Shown in pieces: positions 1 through 5,244 of a DNA stretch of 5,244 bases. Location: NCBI GenBank assembly GCA_041855385.1, contig JBHAEC010000025.1, forward strand, positions 1 through 5,244. Direction: 5' to 3'. Each line of letters opens with the position of its first letter. The stretch's first letter is position 1. Below the pieces are notes generated by a model. The model did not search any database, was not told where the DNA came from, and worked only from the letters and a program-made list of their open reading frames with translations. The DNA comes from JBHAEC01 sp041855385 (lineage in GTDB: Bacteria; Bacillota; Negativicutes; Veillonellales; Veillonellaceae). The position numbers were made by a program, and so were the translations under genes.

Positions 1-618
1 ACACATTCGGAGCAGTTAGTGCCACATATAGATATATTGATGGAATCCTGCCAAGTGGATAAAAAAGATTTGCAAGGGATTGGAGTAAGCATAGGTCCGG
101 GGTCTTTTACAGGTCTTCGCATCGGATTGGGTACGGCAAAGGCAATGGCTTATGCACTTAGGATTCCCATTGTTGGAGTGCTGACACCGGAAGTGTTGGC
201 ATACAATTTTGCCTATACAAATTCGTTAATTTGCGTGTGTATCGATGCGCAGAAAAAGAATGTTTATGAAGCGTTATACCGCTGTAACGGAGAGGCTATT
301 GAAGTTTTGCAAAAACCCGTGGTAAAAAGTTTCTTGACAACACTTGAAGAATTGGCATCGCAGGCAAATCCCGTAATATTCGTAGGGGATGGAATAGGCA
401 AAAATAGAGACGAGATTCTTTCTTTTGCACCTCATTTTTCTGTAGCTCTCCCTACGATGGCTATTCCAAGGGCAGGACAACTTTTGTGGGCCGCCAAGAA
501 CAGATTTGCTTTTAACGAAGTAGACGATGTCATGTCTATACAGCCCTTTTATATTCGAAAGTCTGAGGCGGAAGTTCTTTGGGAAAAAAGACAGAAGGAG
601 CTAAGCAGTGAGAATTAG
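1..618 (+). CDS. tsaB: tRNA t6A biosynthesis protein TsaB, 5'-truncated by the window edge
   Basis: TsaB is the cytoplasmic, catalytically inactive paralogue of TsaD. It dimerises with TsaD and, with TsaE, supports transfer of threonylcarbamoyl from TC-AMP to A37 of ANN-decoding tRNAs (known for the family). The frame is open from base 1, and 205 residues are visible. The first residues, THSEQL, match the conserved HSE region that normally lies about 35 residues into TsaB. The signature GPGSFTGLRIGL follows at visible residues 32-43. The family is usually about 230-240 residues, so only the N-terminal strand region is missing. The GTG at 19 is therefore internal and not the start. The gene ends at TAG 616-618, overlapping rimI by 11 bases. 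tsaE commonly lies just upstream in Bacillota but would be outside this window. Confidence 0.95.
   Translation, partial: THSEQLVPHIDILMESCQVDKKDLQGIGVSIGPGSFTGLRIGLGTAKAMAYALRIPIVGVLTPEVLAYNFAYTNSLICVCIDAQKKNVYEALYRCNGEAIEVLQKPVVKSFLTTLEELASQANPVIFVGDGIGKNRDEILSFAPHFSVALPTMAIPRAGQLLWAAKNRFAFNEVDDVMSIQPFYIRKSEAEVLWEKRQKELSSEN
595..600 (+). promoter_or_regulatory. Ribosome binding site of rimI, deciding a GTG start
   Basis: AAGGAG lies inside the end of tsaB, seven bases before the GTG at 608. The resulting protein begins MRIRRATIED, which fits the expected first beta strand of a RimI-type GNAT domain. This spacing supports GTG 608 over any later ATG, since the first internal ATG would cut into the domain. 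Confidence 0.8.
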
Positions 619-1060
619 GCGTGCAACGATAGAAGATGTGCCGGCTATTTACGGGGTGGAAGAAGATTGTTTTTCTGTTCCTTGGTCTATGGAGTCAATT
701 ACCAATGATTTGGTTCATAATCCGAAATCTCTGTATCTCGTGGTGGAAGTTGACGGAGCAGTTGTCGGTTATGGCGGAGCATGGATTGTGGCGGATGAGG
801 GACAAATTACCAACATTGCCATAAAGAAGGAGTTTAGACGAGATGGCTATGGCGGCCGATTGGTAAGAAGATTGCTTAAGGAAATTTTCAAAGAATCTGT
901 TGCGGAAGTATTCTTGGAAGTTCGCTTTTCCAATGTGGCGGCGTTGGCGTTGTATAGGCGATTCGGTTTTACCGTAAAGGGAATACGAAAACAGTATTAT
1001 ACCGATCCTGTAGAGGATGCCTATATTATGTCATTATTAAAAGAGGAGGAAACTCCATGA
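608..1060 (+). CDS. rimI: RimI-type protein N-alpha-acetyltransferase (GNAT)
   Basis: This is a GNAT-fold acetyltransferase that uses acetyl-CoA to acetylate protein N-termini. In E. coli RimI the target is ribosomal protein S18, but relatives can be broader, so the substrate here is inferred. At 150 residues it has the family's normal length. Visible motifs are the N-terminal PWS (residues 25-27), the acetyl-CoA pyrophosphate loop RRDGYG (77-82, pattern R-x-x-G-x-G), LEVRFSN (103-109) with E104 at the general-base position, LYRRFGF with Y116 at the general-acid position, and YYTDPVEDAYIM near the C-terminus. It starts with GTG 11 bases inside tsaB and ends in an ATGA overlap with tsaD, so translation of the three genes is probably coupled. 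Placement between tsaB and tsaD is common in Bacillota and supports RimI over a generic GNAT. Confidence 0.93.
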   Translation: MRIRRATIEDVPAIYGVEEDCFSVPWSMESITNDLVHNPKSLYLVVEVDGAVVGYGGAWIVADEGQITNIAIKKEFRRDGYGGRLVRRLLKEIFKESVAEVFLEVRFSNVAALALYRRFGFTVKGIRKQYYTDPVEDAYIMSLLKEEETP

Positions 1061-2079
1061 GTGTGTACACATTGGCTATTGAAAGCAGTTGCGATGAAAC
1101 GGCGGCCGCAGTTTTAAAAGATGGGCGCATTGTTCTATCCAATGTTATTTCCAGTCAGGTTCCGATTCATCAAAAATTCGGTGGCGTTGTTCCCGAGATT
1201 GCATCCCGACATCATATAGAACAAGTCTTGGGCGTTATCGAACAAGCTTTGGAAGAGGCAAAGGTGTCTTTGGCGGACATAGATCATATCGGTGTTACGT
1301 ACGGCCCCGGCTTAGTAGGTGCTTTATTGGTGGGCGTGTCGGTGGCAAAAGGACTTTCTTATGCTCTTGATAAGCCGTTAATTGGTGTTAATCATATGGA
1401 GGGGCATATATTTGCCAATTTTTTAGTGGATCCGAATCTGGAGCCTCCCTTTTTAAGCTTAGTCGTATCCGGTGGACATACCATGCTGGTTTGCGTGGAA
1501 GGGTATAATACATTCCGTGTACTTGGGCAAACACGTGATGATGCGGCAGGAGAGGCTTTTGATAAAATTGCGCGCGTTATGGGGTATCCCTATCCAGGGG
1601 GCCCGTATATTGATGATTTAGCCAAAGCGGGGAATAAAGAAGCCATCCTTTTTCCAAAGGCCTTTCAGGAAAAAGATAATTTCGATTTCAGCTTCAGTGG
1701 CTTAAAATCAGCCGTTCTTAATTATTTGAATAGTAGCAAACAAAAAGGGGACACGATTATTCCGGAAGATGTAGCTGCCTCTTTCCAGAAGGCCGTGGTA
1801 GAAGTTTTAGTAGAGAAAACAAGAGAGGCTGCGAGGGCAACCGGCTATCATGTGATTACGGTAGCCGGCGGAGTATCAGCCAATTCTTCTTTACAGGAAG
1901 AACTGCAACGTATGTGCGATGAAGAAGGGTATAGATTTTATAAACCGACGGGTATTTTGTGTACGGATAATGCCGCTATGATAGGTTGCCGGGCCTATTA
2001 CATGGCTTTAAACGGAGAGGTTTCTCCTCTGACATTAAATGCAAAACCGGCATTACAAATTGGTGAGGAAGGACCATGA
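1057..2079 (+). CDS. tsaD: tRNA N6-threonylcarbamoyladenosine transferase TsaD
   Basis: TsaD (formerly Gcp/YgjD) is the catalytic subunit that transfers threonylcarbamoyl from TC-AMP to A37 of tRNA, acting in the cytoplasm with TsaB and TsaE. The 340-residue length is normal. The ASKHA/Kae1 fold motifs appear in order: LAIESSCDET (6-15), GPGLVGALLVG (83-93), the metal-binding HMEGH with H113 and H117, SGGHT (138-142), GQTRDDAAGEAFDK (157-170), FSFSGLKSAV (211-220), AGGVSANSSL (270-279) and CTDNAAMIG with metal ligand D304. All key residues are present, so the enzyme should be active. The older label 'O-sialoglycoprotein endopeptidase' for this family is obsolete. AGGAGG at 1044-1049 sits seven bases before the ATG. 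The start overlaps the rimI stop, and the stop overlaps the next gene's ATG in the same ATGA arrangement. Confidence 0.97.
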   Translation: MSVYTLAIESSCDETAAAVLKDGRIVLSNVISSQVPIHQKFGGVVPEIASRHHIEQVLGVIEQALEEAKVSLADIDHIGVTYGPGLVGALLVGVSVAKGLSYALDKPLIGVNHMEGHIFANFLVDPNLEPPFLSLVVSGGHTMLVCVEGYNTFRVLGQTRDDAAGEAFDKIARVMGYPYPGGPYIDDLAKAGNKEAILFPKAFQEKDNFDFSFSGLKSAVLNYLNSSKQKGDTIIPEDVAASFQKAVVEVLVEKTREAARATGYHVITVAGGVSANSSLQEELQRMCDEEGYRFYKPTGILCTDNAAMIGCRAYYMALNGEVSPLTLNAKPALQIGEEGP

Positions 2080-3470
2080 AAACAGAAGAAATTTGCCGAA
2101 CCTATACAGACTTATCGGGCACACAAATACAGTTACTATCGCAAATAGCTCTTTTACTGCCTTTTGCCGCTACGATTTCAGGCTGTGAGGCATGCTTATT
2201 TACATGTTCCAAAGAGGCACTTTTGACTATAGGGCATTATAGCGGAAAAGAAGCAGATAGACGTGTGTCAGGACAGAAGGTAAAACGGGGAGAAATGCCC
2301 CTATGGGAAGAAGCGTTGCGTACAGGTCGACCTGTAAGGGGGAAACAGGAAAGCGATTATGGTATTTTAAAACATACAGCCGTATTTCCCATTGTCGATA
2401 ATGGAGGAAAAATTATCGGGGGACTCGCTTTTATAGGAGCTGAAAAAGGGAATGAGTTTTATTTGCTGGCGGAAACGGCGTTTATGGCTATTATGGTACC
2501 GGACAGCAAATTACCGAAGCTTTATGAACCTTTTTCTTACCGAGACGGCCTTATTATTTTCAGTGAAGCCGGGACTATACTTTACGCAAACGAAGTAGCC
2601 AGTCATTTAGTTAATCTCTTAGGTGTGGATAAGCGTTTGGTGGGTATGTCCGTTTTTGGCGGAAATATTAAACTTTTTTCCGTTAAACAAGCACTGGCCG
2701 CCCATCAAGGGATGGAAACAGAGGAAATTTACGGAGATATCGTACTCTTACAACAGATTATTCCTGTTATTTCCGGAGGGAAGCCGGTACGTAGCTATTT
2801 GGTTTTGAAGGATCGTACGGTACAGCGCGAGTCAGAGCAGCAATTAATGATAAAAAACTCCGTTATTAAAGAGATTCACCATCGCGTCAAGAATAATTTA
2901 CAAACCGTTGCGGGATTGCTTCGTATGCAGGCGAGGCGGACGCATTCTTTTGAGGTAAAAGAGGCCTTGCAGGAAAGTGTAAGTCGCATTGAAAGCATGT
3001 CTTTGGTGCACGATATTATTTCTCATTACGAGGAAGATTATATCGATATCAGAACGATTTCAGAAGAACTTATGCGTCTTCTGCGGCATAGTATGTTAGA
3101 GGAAAATCAGAACATTACCTGCGAGTATAGGGGAATATCCTTGCGTGTGCCCTCTGCCAGAGCGACATATTTGTCTCTTGTTTTAAATGAACTTATTTCC
3201 AATGCCTTTAAACATGGATTAAAAGGTGAAATAGAGGGAAGTCTTGTGGTGGAAGTAGTGGAATCTACAGAACAAGTACTTATAGTTGTGACAGATTCCG
3301 GAAAAGGTGTAAAAGAGTCCTTTGATTTTCGAGAATCAGCACATTTGGGACTTCAAATAATCAGAAATTTAGTAGAAAATGAGTGTAAAGGTAGCATAGA
3401 ATTTATCAGACCCAAAATAAAAGGGCTGACGGTAAAACTTTCTTTTGCCCGTGAAGATATTGGCTTATAG
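2076..3470 (+). CDS. Soluble sensor histidine kinase, HisKA_2 family (PdtaS/EutW-like)
   Basis: This 464-residue kinase is predicted to autophosphorylate on histidine and pass phosphate to the receiver-ANTAR protein encoded nine bases downstream. Residues about 8-140 resemble the H_kinase_N/GAF-type sensor domain of PdtaS-like kinases, including LRTGRPVRG (81-89) and a VFPIVDNGGKIIGGL strand pair (103-117). Residues about 153-248 look like a PAS domain, starting RDGLIIFSEAGTILYAN. The HisKA_2 box EIHHRVKNNLQTVAGLLRMQ (266-285) carries the likely phospho-acceptor H269. The HATPase domain shows an N box NELISNAFKH (371-380), a G1 box DSGKG (407-411) and a G2-like HLGLQII (423-429). No signal peptide or membrane helix is visible, so it should sense a cytoplasmic signal. 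Cysteines cluster in the sensor domain (C7, C37, C40, C44). It begins in an ATGA overlap with tsaD, with GAGGAAGGA just upstream as ribosome binding site. EutW, which senses ethanolamine, belongs to this architecture, but no eut gene is present here, so the ligand is unknown. Confidence 0.9.
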   Translation: MKTEEICRTYTDLSGTQIQLLSQIALLLPFAATISGCEACLFTCSKEALLTIGHYSGKEADRRVSGQKVKRGEMPLWEEALRTGRPVRGKQESDYGILKHTAVFPIVDNGGKIIGGLAFIGAEKGNEFYLLAETAFMAIMVPDSKLPKLYEPFSYRDGLIIFSEAGTILYANEVASHLVNLLGVDKRLVGMSVFGGNIKLFSVKQALAAHQGMETEEIYGDIVLLQQIIPVISGGKPVRSYLVLKDRTVQRESEQQLMIKNSVIKEIHHRVKNNLQTVAGLLRMQARRTHSFEVKEALQESVSRIESMSLVHDIISHYEEDYIDIRTISEELMRLLRHSMLEENQNITCEYRGISLRVPSARATYLSLVLNELISNAFKHGLKGEIEGSLVVEVVESTEQVLIVVTDSGKGVKESFDFRESAHLGLQIIRNLVENECKGSIEFIRPKIKGLTVKLSFAREDIGL

Positions 3471-3479
3471 GGAGGATGT

Positions 3480-4052
3480 ATGCGAGTATTGATTGTGGAT
3501 GATGAATCGCTAATACGCATGGATTTGCGTGAACAGCTTGAAAAAGCGGGGCATATTGTGGTCGGAGAGGGGGCAAATGGTGTTGAAGCACTTTCACTGG
3601 TAAAAGAAAAGCGTCCTGATGTACTCCTTATGGATATAAAGATGCCAAAACTTGACGGTATAGAGGCGGCCAGGCAAATTGCCCGCTTAGATATTTGTCC
3701 TGTGGTACTGTTGACAGCATACAGTCAGGAGGATCTTATCGAAAAGGCACGTGAATCGGGCGTATACGGCTATTTGGTTAAACCCGTTAGAGAAGCTCAT
3801 TTGGTACCTGCTTTAAAGATGGCTATTGGACGGTTTCAGGAATTGGGTACTGTGAAGAGCGATATTTTAAGATTAGAGCAAACGTTGGAAGAGAGAAAAA
3901 TAATTGAGAAGGCAAAGGGAATTCTCATGAAAGTGCATGGGCTATCCGAAGAAGAAGCGTTTAGACGCATGCGGTCTTACAGCATGGAAAAGGGAAGAAC
4001 CATGGGGGACCTGGCTTTTTCCATTGTTCAGTTGTCTCAAAAAAAGAAATAG
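3480..4052 (+). CDS. Response regulator with receiver and RNA-binding ANTAR domain (PdtaR/EutV-like)
   Basis: This 190-residue regulator is probably phosphorylated by the adjacent kinase. It would then bind tandem RNA hairpins to control transcription termination, as established for EutV-type ANTAR proteins. The receiver domain (1 to about 118) has the acidic pair D7/D8, phospho-acceptor D52 in LLMDIKMP, T79 in LLTAYS and K101 in the VKP motif, so the phosphorylation pocket is complete. A predicted helical linker (about 119-140) leads to the ANTAR domain (about 132-184), with KAKGILM (145-150 region), LSEEEAFRRMRSYSM and the closing DLAFSIVQ. GGAGG at 3471-3475 precedes the ATG by four bases, a rather short gap. 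No DNA-binding domain is present. A terminator follows within 10 bases of the stop. The regulon cannot be read from this window; similarity to EutV does not by itself imply ethanolamine control. Confidence 0.93.
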   Translation: MRVLIVDDESLIRMDLREQLEKAGHIVVGEGANGVEALSLVKEKRPDVLLMDIKMPKLDGIEAARQIARLDICPVVLLTAYSQEDLIEKARESGVYGYLVKPVREAHLVPALKMAIGRFQELGTVKSDILRLEQTLEERKIIEKAKGILMKVHGLSEEEAFRRMRSYSMEKGRTMGDLAFSIVQLSQKKK

Positions 4053-4059
4053 AAATAAG

Positions 4060-4088
4060 CCCTCTGCCAGGTACTGCCGGAGGGTTTT
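4060..4088 (+). terminator. Rho-independent terminator after the response regulator gene
   Basis: CCCTCTG (4060-4066) pairs with CGGAGGG? read as CCGGAGGG's last seven bases (4078-4084), giving seven pairs with one T-G wobble. A C-C mismatch follows, then CAG/CTG with a three-base loop. The hairpin is followed directly by TTTTAT. It begins eight bases after the stop codon at 4050-4052. It should separate the tsaB-to-regulator unit from the heat-shock operon, though the short T-run may allow some read-through. Confidence 0.8.
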
Positions 4089-4097
4089 ATATATGAG

Positions 4098-4117
4098 AAT
4101 AAAAAATGTTTTTTATT
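4098..4117. repeat. AT-rich perfect palindrome with 9-base arms
   Basis: AATAAAAAA at 4098-4106 is the exact reverse complement of TTTTTTATT at 4109-4117, with TG between. All pairs are A-T, and the two-base gap forces the innermost pair open, so any hairpin would be weak. It sits between the terminator and the groES promoter. It could add to termination, act as bendable upstream DNA for the promoter, or be chance in a very AT-rich spacer. No function is assigned. Confidence 0.5.
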
Positions 4118-4146
4118 TATAAGCCAATAAAAATTCTCCGAAAGTA

Positions 4147-4174
4147 TTGCAATTATAAAAATATTTAGTATAAT
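4147..4174 (+). promoter_or_regulatory. Sigma-A type promoter of groESL
   Basis: A perfect -10 hexamer TATAAT lies at 4169-4174. A -35 candidate TTGCAA (4147-4152, four of six consensus bases) lies 16 bases upstream. The region just before is AT-rich and could act as an UP element. The expected start of transcription is about 4181-4182, three or four bases before the CIRCE operator, which is the layout expected for HrcA repression. The -10 box is clear; the -35 choice is less certain. Confidence 0.8.
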
Positions 4175-4184
4175 AAGACTTGTA

Positions 4185-4213
4185 GTTAGCACTCAATGAA
4201 TGAGAGTGCTAAC
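4185..4213. promoter_or_regulatory. CIRCE operator (HrcA binding site)
   Basis: TTAGCACTC (4186-4194), a nine-base spacer (4195-4203) and GAGTGCTAA (4204-4212) match the CIRCE consensus with no mismatch. One further G/C pair (4185 and 4213) extends each arm to ten bases. CIRCE is the established operator of the heat-shock repressor HrcA, which needs GroEL to stay active, so free GroEL sets the expression level. The site covers the first transcribed bases of groESL and would also form a hairpin in the 5' untranslated RNA. hrcA itself is not in the window. Confidence 0.97.
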
Positions 4214-4252
4214 AAAGAATAAAATTGGTGTATAGCAAAGGAGAGAACGATT

Positions 4253-4537
4253 ATGTTAAAACCTTTAGGCGATCGTGTAATAATTCGTGTATTGGAGAGA
4301 GAAGAGAAAACGAAGAGTGGGATTTTTCTTCCGGATACAGCAAAAGAAAAGCCACAAGAGGGCGAAGTAGTAGCAGTCGGTTCCGGCAAAGTATGTGAAA
4401 ACGGCCAACGTATTCCTGTAGAAGTTAAGGTAGGAGACAAAGTTATTTTCGCAAAATATGCCGGTACGGAAGTAAAAATGGGTGACGGTGCAGAGTATCT
4501 TATCCTTAATGAACGCGATGTATTGGCAATTGTATAA
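4253..4537 (+). CDS. groES: Co-chaperonin GroES
   Basis: GroES (Hsp10) forms the seven-subunit lid that closes the GroEL folding chamber in the cytoplasm. The 94-residue length is typical. It opens with the family signature LKPLGDRVIIRV, followed by the mobile-loop segment around residues 17-33 (EEKTKSGIFLPDTAKEK). KPQEGEVVAVGSG comes next, then VKVGDKVIFAKYAGTEVK, and it closes with YLILNERDVLAIV. The hydrophobic IFL tripeptide that contacts GroEL is intact (residues 24-26). AAGGAG at 4238-4243 lies nine bases before the ATG. The gene is the first of the CIRCE-controlled operon and precedes groEL by 71 bases, with no terminator visible between them. Confidence 0.98.
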   Translation: MLKPLGDRVIIRVLEREEKTKSGIFLPDTAKEKPQEGEVVAVGSGKVCENGQRIPVEVKVGDKVIFAKYAGTEVKMGDGAEYLILNERDVLAIV

Positions 4538-4595
4538 GAGCTAATAGAGTTTTGCATTTTTGAAATATAGACATAGTAAGAAAACAGGACATTCT

Positions 4596-4601
4596 AGGAG
4601 G
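4596..4601 (+). promoter_or_regulatory. Ribosome binding site of groEL
   Basis: A full AGGAGG lies seven bases before the ATG at 4609. It is the clearest element in the 71-base groES-groEL spacer, which shows no hairpin with a T-run and no convincing promoter. This fits co-transcription of the two genes. Confidence 0.85.
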
Positions 4602-4608
4602 ATTTATA

Positions 4609-5244
4609 ATGGCAAAAGAAATTCTTTTTAATGAAGAAGCTCGTCGTGCATTAGGCCGTGGTGTAGATGCATTGGCAAATGCAGTTAAAGTAACATTAGG
4701 GCCAAAGGGACGCAATGTGGTACTGGATAAAAAATTCGGTGCTCCTACTATCACAAATGACGGTGTTACCATTGCTCGGGATATTGAACTTTCTGATCCT
4801 TTTGAAAACATGGGAGCCCAACTGGTAAAGGAAGTGGCTACAAAGACAAATGATGTGGCAGGTGACGGCACCACGACGGCAACACTGTTGGCACAGGCGA
4901 TGATACAGGAAGGGATGCGCAATGTTGCAGCGGGCGCTAATCCTATGGTATTAAAAAAAGGAATTGAGCTGGCAGTTAAAACATTGGTAGAAGAAATTCA
5001 AAAACGTGCTATTCCTGTTTCCGGAAAGGAAGAGATCGCACAGGTTGCTTCCGTGTCTGCAGGAGACGAAGAAATTGGTGGGTTGATTGCAGAAGCAATG
5101 GAGAGAGTAGGAAAAGACGGCGTTATTACAGTAGAAGAATCCCGTGGGTTACAGACCGACCTTAATGTAGTGGAAGGAATGCAATTTGACAGAGGGTATA
5201 TTTCTCCTTATATGGTTACCGATCCCGACAAGATGGAAGCAGTA
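4609..5244 (+). CDS. groEL: Chaperonin GroEL, 3'-truncated by the window edge
   Basis: GroEL (Hsp60) forms the double-ring ATP-driven folding chamber that works with GroES. The first 212 residues are present, out of about 540 usual for the family, and the frame is open to the last base. The equatorial domain shows LGPKGRNVVLD (30-40), ITNDGVTIA (48-56) and the ATP-binding GDGTTTAT (85-92) with D87. The intermediate-domain stretch SAGDEEIG (150-157) follows. The apical domain begins with EGMQFDRGYISPYMVT (189-204), whose Y197 and Y201 match substrate- and GroES-contact positions in E. coli GroEL. The next contact position, Phe in E. coli, is Met here, which I believe is common in Bacillota. 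ATG 4609 with AGGAGG upstream and the usual MAKE N-terminus fix the start. Expression should follow the CIRCE promoter upstream of groES. Confidence 0.97.
   Translation, partial: MAKEILFNEEARRALGRGVDALANAVKVTLGPKGRNVVLDKKFGAPTITNDGVTIARDIELSDPFENMGAQLVKEVATKTNDVAGDGTTTATLLAQAMIQEGMRNVAAGANPMVLKKGIELAVKTLVEEIQKRAIPVSGKEEIAQVASVSAGDEEIGGLIAEAMERVGKDGVITVEESRGLQTDLNVVEGMQFDRGYISPYMVTDPDKMEAV

Noticed and set aside
19..21. GTG as a possible start codon of tsaB
   Set aside because: The frame is open to base 1, and the codons before it encode the conserved HSE region of TsaB, so the true start is outside the window.
2076..4052. Calling the pair EutW and EutV outright
   Set aside because: The architecture matches, but PdtaS/PdtaR-type systems share it and no ethanolamine gene or leader site is present, so gene symbols were left blank.
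4060..4084. Terminator hairpin as an ANTAR-responsive element controlling read-through into groESL
   Set aside because: Its loop is three bases (or seven if opened), not the six-base loop with A1 and G4, and no second similar hairpin precedes it. groES also has its own strong promoter downstream.
3937..4122. Short + strand frame running from the ANTAR region through the terminator
   Set aside because: It overlaps the regulator in another frame, crosses a terminator hairpin, and its product is a basic peptide with no recognisable feature.
4186..4557. Open frame of 123 codons on the minus strand opposite the CIRCE element and groES
   Set aside because: It is fully antisense to a certain gene and its operator, shows no recognisable domain, and has no credible promoter or ribosome binding site that I can see.
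4538..4608. Separate promoter or regulatory RNA in the groES-groEL spacer
   Set aside because: Only AT-rich sequence and the groEL ribosome binding site are visible. No paired -35/-10 boxes or stable hairpin stood out.
4506..4922. Open frame of 138 codons on the minus strand opposite the start of groEL
   Set aside because: It mirrors groEL codons, has low-complexity Ser/Ala/Thr-rich content, and no family resemblance.

Overview
The window reads as a compact stretch of a Bacillota (Firmicutes) chromosome. The evidence is the gene order tsaB-rimI-tsaD, strong AGGAGG-type ribosome binding sites, a perfect CIRCE operator before groES, and Bacillota-like protein sequences. The GroEL N-terminus and the mid-range base composition suggest a Negativicutes member (Megasphaera/Dialister/Veillonella relatives). 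That finer placement is a by-eye impression and has not been searched. All seven genes are on the + strand.

Positions 1-2079 hold the tRNA modification block: the 3' part of tsaB (cut by the left edge), rimI and tsaD. TsaB and TsaD are the partner subunits that make the universal tRNA t6A37 modification. RimI is a GNAT protein N-acetyltransferase that commonly sits between them in Bacillota.

Positions 2076-4052 hold a two-component system joined directly to tsaD by an ATGA overlap. The sensor is a soluble HisKA_2-type histidine kinase of the PdtaS/EutW kind. Its partner is a receiver-ANTAR response regulator of the PdtaR/EutV kind. ANTAR proteins bind RNA hairpins and control transcription termination, so the output is probably antitermination rather than DNA binding. 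No ethanolamine-use genes and no convincing ANTAR target hairpin pair were found in the window. A hairpin plus T-run at 4060-4088 ends this unit.

Positions 4089-4252 are non-coding. They hold an AT-rich palindrome, a sigma-A type promoter and a perfect CIRCE element lying over the predicted start of transcription. They control groES (4253-4537) and groEL (from 4609, cut by the right edge), which encode the GroESL chaperonin under predicted HrcA repression.

Most of the window is ordinary housekeeping. The parts worth a second look are the attachment of an RNA-binding two-component system to the t6A genes, a cysteine cluster in the kinase sensor domain, and possible nested RNA structure between the terminator and the groES promoter. 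I see no clear previously undescribed system, no mobile element, no CRISPR array and no RNA gene.
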